The notes under the pieces: generated by a model
Told to the model about the DNA's origin: nothing
The model's database searches: none
What the model saw: only the letters and a program-made list of their open reading frames with translations
Program-made: the position numbers and the translations under genes
From: Actinostola sp. cb2023
Lineage: Eukaryota; Cnidaria; Anthozoa; Actiniaria; Actinostolidae
Reading direction: 5' to 3'
Length of the DNA stretch: 64,000 bases
Assembly: GCA_033675265.1 (NCBI GenBank)
Contig: JAUJYZ010000316.1
Location: forward strand, 1 to 64,000
In this document: one piece after another, positions 11,901 to 23,900 of the stretch
Numbering within the stretch: position 1 is the stretch's first letter
How the letters are laid out: each line of letters begins with the position of its first letter

Positions 11901-14900
11901 CATATATTTCTAGGCAGTTTGTGGTGATTAGATAGGAACTTAAGCTTTGCAAAATCTACCACGGCGACGTCACCCGGAAGTGTCAATAACTTCTGTTCGG
12001 GGTTTCGTACATTTCTCAGATCGATCTAGAATCCCAGTGTGAACGCGCCCTAAGTCAAATCCTTTGCCTGTGAGGTTACTTCATCCACTGGGAATACCAA
12101 CTATGAAAGTATGAAACTCTGAACAAAAGTTATTTGTACTTCCGGTTGACGTCGCCGTCGTAGATTTTGTAAAGCTTAAGCCGGGTTCCCTAATGACCAC
12201 AAGACGGTATCACATATATACCTAGACAGTTTGTGGTGATTAGATAATGACCACAAGACGGTATCACATATATTCCTAGACAGTTTGTGGTGATTAGTTA
12301 ATGACCACAAGACGGTATCACATATATTCCTAGGCAGTTTGTGGTGATTAGATAATGACCACAAGACGGTATCATACTTATTCCTAGGCAGTTTGTGGTG
12401 ATTAGATAATGACCACAAGACGGTATCACATATATACCTAGACAGTTTGTGGTGATTAGATAATGACCACAAGATCGTATCACATATATACCTAGACAGT
12501 TTGTGGTGATTAGATAATGACCACAAGATCGTATCATACTTATTCCTAGGCAGTTTGTGGTGATTAGATAATGACCACAAGACGGTATCACATATATTCC
12601 TAGGCAGTTTGTGGTGATTAGATAATGACCACAAGACGGTATCATATATATTCCTAGGCAGTTTGTGGTGATTAGATAATGACCACAAAGTAGCTATGTA
12701 TATAATTGTAATGTTGTGTTCATATATACATAATGACCAAATATTTTGTACGTATGTATAGTCAATTAATGACGAAATTGGTCATAATCAATAGACCGGC
12801 AAAACAGAAATGTAAGGAAAAGCTAATAAATAAATATCTGATTAACCAATATGGATCCTCGTTTCTCCCCACTTTTTATGGCCCGCGCGCTACGCGCTTG
12901 GGTCATAAGGCCGTGCGAAAAAACTCGGTCCATAATTTCCCGTAAGGCACTTTTGAGAATGACGGTGTATTTTCCTTTGATTGGTATCAAAGTCATTCTG
13001 TTTCCGCTCACTTGATTGCATTGCTGGATAAAAGGACAATTAGTTTAAAATGAACGATCGTCGATCTTACTTATACTTATACTATTTTAATAAACCTCGC
13101 TTGAGTTTCCAAATTATGAATAAACAGATTTCAGAGTCACATAACGAAGTTGAGTAACGTGATATAGCGACAAGTTATGGTGTTAATTGAATGTGTCAAC
13201 CAGTAATCGACAGATCTGTTTGTCTATTTTAACATTGTTGTGCTAAACACGGTATACGATACTGATGGACGACAAGAAGGAACTATTTTGAGACATGAAG
13301 GAGCTCAAATATTTCGAGTACGAGTTTCAAGACTTTCAAGACCGAAATGAGGTTCCAACTCTTGCCTCGACGATCTTTATGAGTTTCAGTTTGCTTTTGA
13401 GAATGGATTTTGTTCGCATGATCGATGCGGGGATCTATGTAGCAGCATGTTCTGCATGATCTGTTAAAGAATTGATCGATGTAGTTCTATACGATACACG
13501 AAGATATATTATGTTGAGAACAGTATACAATTGTGCCTCTCGGACTGAGCACTGAAACTACCGCGTAGTTTTTCCCGCATATTATGGATTTTTGGAAAAT
13601 AACGGAGCAAAATACATAGCCTAATCAAGGTAAGTGGTCGATTGCAGGATTTCGATTGCAGTGTTAATGAGATTTTATTCCTTTTTAAACGAGTTTCTTC
13701 ATTTTCATGCGTTAGGATTTGAGGTTTGAGTGTGCAATACATGTACAGAATCGTACACGAATGGATATATATCCGTTCGTCTGTTCTATATCAGCTTTGA
13801 TGAACCGCTTGTCATCACGTAGTCCGACCCTAGTGATTAGGGTTTTTATCGCATTATCCCTTTTCAAAAGGGGTTTTCAAGACTTTGACCTAATCGTTAG
13901 GGCTTTGAGCGAGAATGAGCTCTCAAAGTACCTAATCATTAGGGCATGTAAAGGGTAATCCCTAGTGGTTAGGGCATTCTACTGAGTATCCCTAACCGTT
14001 AGGACCAAAAACGTAAAAGCCGGATTTAGAAACTATGGTCGGAATTAAATAATGAAGCGTTACAAGGTCTGATTAACGGCTCCAAATCGCTTTCAAGTCC
14101 AAATCCGCACCACCTCTTATGCGAGTCGCTTTGGACTTGAAAGCGATTTGGAGCCGTTAATCAGACCTTGTTTGCTTTTAATTAAATACAAGAATTTGAT
14201 TGGTACAAAGCTCAAAAAAGGTGTCTTAGCGCCAAATTCAAACCTATATCTTTAGATATTACTAAGTGTTAGATAATATCCAACGATAAAACTTTTCAAG
14301 AAAGCATCAAATATTCATACAATTGTATTGTAGAAGTTTCAGCGATTTCTATCGTGAGCAAGTTTGTATACTGAAGAAAATGATCATACCATACACTGTA
14401 ATTGGATAATGTTTGTAATGAGTCGCCAAAATAAGTCTAAATGGCCGAGAATGCTACTAATTCGAATCAAACCGGTTAGTTTTGATATGTACACAATTCA
14501 CTTGAATTAAATATAAGAAATTTGAAGAAATTAAAGATTTCTTTGATCATAAGCAACTGCATGGTCTGTGTTGTATTTCTGCTAACCATGATATCTATTC
14601 AGCTAATCTCCAATTGTATTGGTCCGTTTGGTACTTCACACCTCAGCATTTGGAATCCTTCCACAAATGACCTTTCTTTCGACGTGACCTTTCAAGTCGA
14701 ACGCAGTTTCGCGGAATCCCCACTCCAAATGTTTAGAACACGAACATACAGCAACACAATATGCCATGGAAACTTAAATAAACCTAATTGTTACATAACT
14801 ACAAAGAAACATGGGTAAATAATAATGTATTTGCTGGATATAAACATTCTGAAGAGTCTCACATTTCAACAACTTGGAGTCATTTGCCTTCGTATCACAA

Positions 14901-17900
14901 GCTTCCTCATGATGAAAATCCGTATAACTTCGGGTAATAGCGAATTATGCTAAGTACTACCAAATATGGTTCGCTCATTGTTGGAATCTACGGCAAACCA
15001 TGAAATATCGGAAGAAGATGGCCTCTCAGCCAATCACATTCGAGTATTTGTATTTTGCCGCGAATGCTGGCACCCGCTGTTATCGCTTTGGTGCACCAGT
15101 TGTAATACGAGTCACTACTTAACATGTTGATCGAGTATAACTTTGGCTTTCGTGGCAATCCATATTTCCGAAAACGCTCAACGTCTTTTAGTGTAGATTT
15201 ACCGCGAACTGTGTGTGCATTTGTAAGCATTTCGAGCGTAAAGAGGAAAAAACAGAAGACGAATACCTTCACCATCTTCACTCGACTTTCTTCGTACAAC
15301 GTCGATCGCTGCAACCTCATGGTCAGTCTCGTGGTCTCGTTCCCAGTCCCACTCGATAATTTGCAGATTTGCGACGGGAACAAAAAAAATAGGATCTGTA
15401 ATTTATACCTCGTGCTGCGGCCTACGGCCTGGGCACGAGTAATTATTAACATAAGTTACAGTACATGTATAACTTATGCCGTGTTTACACTTGGTGGTTT
15501 ACTGAAGTAAACGAGTTACCAAACCTTGGTAGAAATTAGAAACCTATAGTTTGTTGAACGGTTAATAGTCCAGTCATTTTACTGATAGACCTGCCACTAA
15601 TTGCAACAGAAGGTTTTTCTGCATTATATAGTCCGGAATACCGTCTAGAATAACATACTGAAAGTCTCCCAAAATCTATGCACGGGAACATCCTCAAAAT
15701 CGACTTTATTTGAGGTCCAGTATTTCATTGACATGAAAACGAGGCTCTGAACCGGAAGTTGTTTTATTATGCCTTTGAATGGCTTGTATTTTCCTGAAAG
15801 CACCTGTAGTTGTGATTGAGGTAGTGCCTAAGTAAGCTGACAGGGAAACATGCAGGAGGGGGTGCTGACAATAAAAGGGGGGGGGGGGGGTGGTAGTGAC
15901 AACGTGTGACACATCTACTTGTAATTTGTTATCTATGTTTTCAGGAATCATTGAAAAATGATACGTACATATGAAGAATTCGAAAGTGAAGAAATAGTTT
16001 GGGGTTCCACCCTTTCTTCCGCTGAAGCAGCTTTGCAAACAATAAAACCTAGAAAAATGCAAATGCTTAAAAAATAGCACTAGTTCCAACTCAGCCCTGC
16101 TACTATACAGCTTGGAAACATTTGTTAGCTGAAAATGTCTCGAGCACTTTTTACGTGGCGATTTTACTGCAAAAAATCTCGCAGCGATTTTCACAGGGTA
16201 GTAAGGGCGGGGGGCTTGTGATTTAATACGCTTGCTGTGCCATTTTTTCGTAAATTCACGACTCAAAAGAATCATTTAAGCCATTTCACGCACGTCTTTC
16301 TTGGAAATTCACGGATCACGGTTTTTTCTATTGTTTATGAAATGTATTTCACACTGGATTCACGGAAACATTTTTGGGCCAAATCACGCATCATGTGTAA
16401 CCCCTTTGCTACCCTGTTTTCAACTGAATGTGGTTAAATGCAGCAATATAGGATTTCAGATTTTGCCAGCAATTTATTGGTGATAAACACCTCCAATAAT
16501 TATTGTGTAATTAAAAACGTAAAAAAAAACACCTCCGTAATGAGTTAAGATATTCGAATCAGTAAAGAAGAAGCCATGATGCAAAGAACAAGCAGCGGAA
16601 CATAAATATGTATGTTTGTCGGGCAGTTTCAGTGTACCATGTACAGTCTAATGCTAATTAACATTGTGCAGAATGATGTCTTTGGTAAGATTTTGTCAGG
16701 CCACTCCATCCTTCCTTCACTTTTGCGATACAACATCCCACCTAAAAGAAATGCAAGTGCTGCCTTGGAGCTCTGGAGAAATTCGCTAATTCCTACTAAT
16801 ATAAATTCCGGCTTATCTGCTAGTGCAGCTTTATGATACGCTGGGACGCTGGCCGTGTATGTTTGCGGTACTACCAAGAGCAAATATAAGGCCCAGTCCA
16901 CACGTATACGTTTATATTCACGTAAACGCATGTGTTTTATGCGTTTAGGCCTTTCATTAACGCGTAAACGATATAAACGCTCACCATAAATACATATTTT
17001 CGAAAGCACGTTTTTGTGTGGATGGGTCTAAACGATTTGTAAGCAATCGCCGTATATGCGTGGACCGGCCAAAAACAAGGAGCAGTGCAGCAGGGACATG
17101 TCCCAGGGACATACAACATCAGCAAAATCACATTCTGCACACACGGGGGGACGTGTAGCGGGAACATGTAGCAGGGACACGTAGCAGTGACAAAATTACA
17201 ACATGCACACACTCAGAAAAATGTAACAGGGACGTGTCGCAGGGATGGAAAATGTCATGGAAAATGTTGCGGGATGAAATATCTGCAAAACTCGTGCTTC
17301 ACAGCTTTGAACAAAATTATAGTTCCTGCGACACGTTCCTGCTACATTTTCCTGAGTGTGTGTATGTTGTAATTTTGTCCCTGCTTCATAATCCCGCTAC
17401 AGTCCTCCCGTGTGCAGTACAGAACGTGACTGTATGTCCCTCCCACTGACATGTCCCCTCGTGTATAGCGACCTTACATGTAAAGCGTTTACAAAGATAT
17501 ACGTTTATTAAATAAATGTAAACGTATACAGTGATTGGCGTACTGAGCTAATTAAGTATACCGTAATCTTTCACGCAAACAACACAAAAGATCATCTTTC
17601 TACGTTTCTTCCTGCTGCAAAATGACACTGGTCTGTGCTTTACTGAACTGACTGTATACTGATTTTGGCGCATTAGGAGATTAGATTGCATGCAAAAATA
17701 TCCCGTTTAACAACAATTGTTGACTTATTTCGCATGCAGTTTACTTGGGAGATAAAGCATGGTATACCAGTATTATTTAATGGTTTTTTCTACCCGAAAG
17801 TAACGACCCCGGCCCCCAAAAGTAACGACCCCCGAAGGCTGCTAATCCCGAAAGTAACGACCCTCGCTACTTTCGGGACTTTACATTAATAAAAAGCAAA

Positions 17901-20900
17901 CATTATTCCACGTAGTTGAAACAATTGATTGACTGACATCAATAATTTTAATTAAAATCCAAAGCATAAAAATCCTACATTATTTCAGACTCAGTTGAGA
18001 AACAAGGTCTCCAATCAATTAGAGACCACTCCCGCAAGATAACTTTAGCAACAATGTTTATTATATACTAAATATTCAACTCAAAGCCCCATGAATATAT
18101 CAATCATCTATTTTATATTTACTTTATTTGATTTTAAAATGATGCAATTAAAATCAGAAAACATAGATAACACATTTTATATAAGTAGGCTTATACACGT
18201 GCCGCACCTTGTCACTACCACCCCCGCCCCTTTTATTGTCAGCACCCCCTCCTGCATGTTTCCCTGTCAGCTTACTTAGGTACTATACCTCAATCACAAT
18301 TACAGGTGCTTTCAGGCAAATACAAACCATTCAAAGGCATAATAAAACAACTTCCGGTTCAGAGCCTCGTTTTCATGTCAATGAAATACTGGACCTCAAA
18401 TAAAGTTGATTTTGAGGATGTTCCCGTGCGTAGATTTTGGGAGACTTTTAGTATGTTATTCTAGATGGTATTCCGGACTATATAATGCTGAAAAACCTTC
18501 TGTTGCAATAAATTATTAGTGGCAGGTTGACCTACTTTTTTTCGTAAAATGACTGGACTATAACCTTAGTTTTCTGATTTGTACCTTCATTGGTAAAGCG
18601 CTCAAGTGTAAACATGGCATTAGAGTGTAGACACTGTAAGCTTATATAGAATCAATCACTGAAACAGTGTTAAACATGAATTGTTAGATTAATGTAATTA
18701 CAATTACAGTGAGGACACACTAACCGGGACCACTTGAGCAAAAACTGACCAATCAGATTACACTTGAAAATAATCACATTCCAGCAAAAGTTGTCTGGGC
18801 CAATCAGCATTATAGTCATAATGATGATTGGCGCAGATGACTTTTGTTGGAATGTGATTATTTTCAGGTGTAATCTGATTGGTCAGTTTTGCTCAAGGGG
18901 TCCCGGTTAGTGTGTTCTCACTGTAATCTACATGTAAGCCTTTAATTACTAGTCAATGTACTGCATGGCCATGTAGCCAGCCACATACTACATTACATGC
19001 ATGCACCTTTTCGTAGTTTCCCATTCCACGTGCACAAGCGAGGTCAGGGCCGGACACTGAAAAATACCAAGAGGCATTTATGTACACATTGCTGCAGTAT
19101 ACAACCTGCGGGTATAATCATGTGTGGGTAGCTAGGAAAGGTTGACCAGAGCGCAAGCTCACTGCAGGAACGTAAAATACATAAATGCCTCTTAGTATTT
19201 TTCAGTGTCCTCTGACCTCGCTTGCTCGTACAGTGCATACAGTATATAGGTGAGCTTAATCCTGCTAACAGAGTCTTCTTTTAATCTTCTTCCTGAGAAT
19301 ACATGATCATAATGTTGACAAACATTGTTATTATGATGCTATAAATTTGCCAACCATTTTTACAATGGGTTTTGACACCCAGGCCCCAGTTACACGAAAC
19401 GTGGTTAGCCCTATCCAACGGATAAAAATGATGGGGTTAACCAATAAATTTTATCCATTGGATAGGACTTATTCGGTGGATAGCACTACCTTTCGTGCAA
19501 CCGGGGGCTGGTTTGTAGATTTCTGGTTGGCACTTTACATACACTAACAATGGTTTAGAGTCGATTTCGTATGAGTGGGAAACCTACGGTACGGAGTTAC
19601 GGTCACGGTACGGAATCGAACACATTGTATTCAGCCAATCACAGCACGCGAAATCATTTCACAACCAATCAGAATGCTTGGATACCGCACGGTGATGGCG
19701 CGATACGGTCACTGCACGGCACGAACCGTACCGTAGCTACTTCCCACTCATACGAAATCGACTCTATGTGCACATTAGTAGCCATGTAAGCCACACTGTC
19801 AGTACTTCTAAAGTCAATGTACATGTAACAGTGTTGCCAAGTAACCATATCCAATGTACAGGTCTGTACAGTGTATAATGTAAAATACAATGCATAGCAA
19901 AAAAAAAAGACCTTAAATTTATGTCAAGAAGTCTAATAATAATATTATTGTTTTGGCTCTGTTTTGTAGACATTTACTTCAGTTTCTGAACCATCACAAG
20001 TTGTAGAACTACTAGAAGGTTAGTTTATGTACATGTTTATACTCACTGGGATTAAGCAATAATACATGTAACTTATTGGGTCTTAATGGCTGCCTAATGT
20101 TACAGTATAGACCTCCTGCACTGTTTTGAGGACAGTGGTGGGTAGTACACTGGTCCTGATTGTTATATTGATACGAGATCAAACATTAAAATAACCTGAA
20201 AACGTAACCTGAAACTACTAGCGATGTTCCCTTTGATATAGACTCTTTGCAGTGTCCCTGACAATGGCTATTGTGAATTTCTAACTGGAGTAATTACTCC
20301 ATTGATCGTTAATGATTAATCATGTAAGCCGAGTTTAAGGTGGTATATTCTACATTGCACCATACCATGGAGGATTGGGGGGACACTCTGAGCAGTGTTG
20401 GAAATAATTGACATACCAGGGGAGGTGGGATGTAATAATAAATATAGCAGTGTGGTGGATGATGGTTATTTCCAGTACTTGAGATCTAGATAATATTTTA
20501 CAATAACCTAGCGTAATCTCGCAATCTGATTGGCTCTCAGCCATTGTCAATAAGAGTACAGACACATACTGTAGCATGAGGAATCGCTCGCGCACGGATC
20601 CAGCGCGCGCTTGAAACGGTTTTTCTTTCAAACTTTATCCTTGCTTTTGGATGTTTTTTGACTGTTATTGTAGAAAAGAAATCGCAAGCGGTTTTCCATT
20701 GTCTGTACTCTTATTGACAATGGATTTGACGTCACAAAATGTTCAAAACTCAAGTGGAACCACGAGCATCCATTGTCAATAAGAGTACAGACAATGGAAA
20801 ACCCCTTGCGATTTGTTAATTTTATTATAACCTCTTTGTAATACATGTTATAATTATTTTTGTTTTGGTACAAGTGTCTGTTTTAATTTGATATTGTGTT

Positions 20901-23900
20901 GAATCTCAAATCTTGATACATGTACTTTAATTAATATGTTCTATTCTTGCTAACTTCCTGTAGATGTACATGTATGTCCCTGCTTGTTGGCAGTGGTCTC
21001 CTTTCTCATCTGCCATTTAGCAGGGTAGCAGATGGACATACTGTATTTTCCATAATTACAGTAGATATAATCTTGTTTGGATTTCCTTTCATAGATACAT
21101 TTGTTGTCTTGGAATTAAGACAATATTCTGAATACCACAAAGGCAAGTATGCTGTTTTTCATTGTGTTGCATTCCTGCGTGTATATCTTGGTTTTTATCC
21201 TGATCAGTGGTTTAATTACCGTAATTTAATTATTTTGTTCAATTTAAGACAAAGAAATTGGACATTTTTCACTAAAAATCACCATACATTTTTCTTGTCC
21301 CAGAAGAAATGCTCATGAATGAATTAATTTATAATGTGTGTGAAAATACCTACAGTCGACTCCTCTCCACAATGGTCAGCTTGGGACTAAATTTTGTGGC
21401 CGTTTTGTAGAGGTGGCCGTTGTGCAGTGGTTTTAAAAATGAATAAATGTATGGGCTTGCTTGTGACTGGGCCAAAAACCCTGGCCGTTACAGAGAGCTG
21501 GCCATTAGTAGACTGAGGTTCAACTGTATTTAGTAAGAATAATTTCATCAGGCATTATGATGTATTTTGTTGGCTAAAATTGAAAATTCAGTGGGCTAAA
21601 AGATATCTCAAATTAAATCAAATCAAATCTCAGCCAGCTTTACACTGTCTTGTACTGTATGCAGGTGGTAAGCTACTTGGTCGATATAAACAGACAGCCA
21701 AGGAATTCCTGTACCCAAGCCCTACCCTGACAGGAAAGAATGGCATGGACAGGGAGCTGCTACTCAGCAGAACTGTTCACTTCACAGTAAGTCTTGTGTG
21801 ATTTCCATCCTCATTCCCAGAACCTCCACAGAAAATTCAGAGGCTTTTGTCAGACACGAACCAGATCAATGTCCAAGATTTTGGAGTCAATCTTTTAAGC
21901 CAACCAAATTTGGGTTTTTGAAAAAAATTATGTGTCTGACAACCTGGCCTCTGATATTTTTTTGGATACCTATTATACAATGTAGCTAGCTGGGAATGAG
22001 GATGGTGTGATTTTATGATTGGAGGATTTTTGTAGCAAAATTTAGTTCTATATTTGCTGTGAGCGCAGCGAGTAGCAAAATACATTTAGTCTTGTCAGCA
22101 CTCGATCTTTTGGTATCCGGATTTCTGTCACGTGTTAAACGTTGGGCTACCTGTGGTCTGGGTGCCAGCAAGATTTTCGACCTTTTGGTATCCGGATTTC
22201 TGTCACGTGTATTAAAGCGTTGGGCTACCTGTGGTCTGGATGCCAGCTAGATTTTCGACCTTTTGGTATCCGGATTTCTGTCACGTGTATTAAAGCGTTG
22301 GGCTACCTGTGGTCTGGGTGCCAGCAAGATTTTCGACCTTTTGGTATCCGGATTTCTGTCACGTGTATTAAAGCGTTGGGCTACCTGTGGTCTGGATGCC
22401 AGCTAGATTTTCAACCTTTTGGTATCTGGATTTCTGTCACGTGTCACACGTCGGGCTACCTGTGGTTTGCATAATTTCGTGGCTATTTCGATGGTAATAC
22501 CAACAACAGTGTGATTTTTCGAATATTTGTCATGTTAAAAAACACCAGTTTATTTACTGCTGGAACTATTCATTAAGGTGACAAACACTTCAGTGACATT
22601 TCGAGAGAACGCCAGTGTTCTTTTATTTGCTCAAAATTTTCCTATTGCTGGGTGGACTTCTGAAACGATCGACGAGATCCTAACCGAAGGTGACAGACTT
22701 TACCTTGATTCTCTGTATAGTAGTATAGGAGATAACCCAGATAGAGAAACATTGTCCCTGAACTATTTACCCATTGTAGTTATAGTTGTGACCAGTGCAG
22801 ATATGTTATTGATTCAGTCTGTTTACTGTCACAGGGTATTGATCCAAAGCTAGAGTTTGCTTCAAGGACTACAGTACAAGAGATTACTATACCAGGAGCT
22901 GCATGCTATCCTATAACTAATGGTTATTCATCTGATGTCTCTGAGGTAGGTTTGTAACATAATATATTGATCAGGTACATGTATGTATTTTTGGTCTATC
23001 AAAAGCCAGGTTATTTAAAGCAAGGTAAATGACAGTACTAAATAATAATTAATTAATAAATAAATGTTGCTCAAGACTGACCTAAAAAGCTAGAAAAAAT
23101 TGTTCAGACTTGACTGTATCTAATAGACTTAGGGGTTTCACTAACTATGGGGTTTGTGATTATATGGGTATTAGCGAACCTGCTGGCTCCTCTCCTACAT
23201 GTAGCTCCTTGATCCCCCCCTTGCCCCATCCCACCAGAAACAGACCCTTGCAAATCCATGAGTTCACCTCTAGAGTTAACATATTTACAATAGCTGCAAG
23301 AAGTAGTTGGGCTGCAGTGTAGCTCAGTGGGAACATCTATTGATTAAACGATATCAGCACAATCACTTTTTCGCCATATATGGTCATTCGTACCTTTTAG
23401 GGGTTGAAATCAACATGACTTCATCAGCTCTTTTAATTCAATGCGTACCTTTTAGGGGTCGTTTTCAAAACCGACTGCCGAAGAGATGACCAGTCGTACT
23501 GATCACACTGATAACAGTGATCGGAATTTTTTAATTGGAATCGGAACAAATAGTTAGGTGTCCCTGACAGCTATGAATACAATCTTATCAGAAACAGAAT
23601 TGGCACGGATTCTGATAATCGGAAACCCGACCGATATTTGAAGATGGTCCCTTAACATTACATACAGCATCTCGTCAGCACCTTTTCCCTGCATACCTTT
23701 ACACTTTATATTGTGTCTCTGATTTTTTCCTGTACAGTTTTGTATCTAATATTATTTTAGTATAAAAAACACAGCCATGCACTTTTAATCTGACTACAGT
23801 TTGACCTACATTGTTGTACAGTAACAAAGGGGTTTGTCAATGATTGGTCAGGTGGCTGATTCTTTACTCCCAGAAATAGGATAGAGAATATGCCACCATG

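Larger units (their letters stand above)
6293..14220. mobile_element. 8-kb element with about 1.3-kb terminal inverted repeats, nested palindromes and arrays
   Basis: The left end CTTTTTTGAGCTTTGTACCA (6293) is matched in inverted orientation at 14220, and similarity continues inward to about 7600 on the left and 12860 on the right. Between the arms, in order, are: a 59-83-bp subrepeat array (7786-8245), a two-exon lysine-rich ORF (8239-8583), a 750-bp palindrome (8749-9497), inverted subrepeats (9498-9680), a 54-bp array (9790-10262), a core with a possible first exon (10263-12180), an inverted 54-bp array (12187-12688) and the right arm. I do not recognise the superfamily. The arms differ by small indels and one hairpin insertion, so the insertion is not recent. 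Confidence 0.85.

Noticed and set aside
9792..12688. Repeat proteins of 18-residue units in the 54-bp arrays
   Set aside because: The unit is a multiple of three, so frames remain open in more than one register, and the units are hairpins. No sign of coding selection.
16629..17009. 126-aa minus-strand frame as a gene
   Set aside because: It lies inside an inverted-repeat element, overlaps MITE-like ends, and has no motif I recognise.
22095..22470. Additional coding exons for SPATA6
   Set aside because: Exon 5 (phase 0 end at 21786) joins exon 6 (22835) directly and matches the vertebrate protein across the join.
22142..22474. 26-residue repeat protein
   Set aside because: It lies inside SPATA6 intron 5 between exons that join in frame without it.
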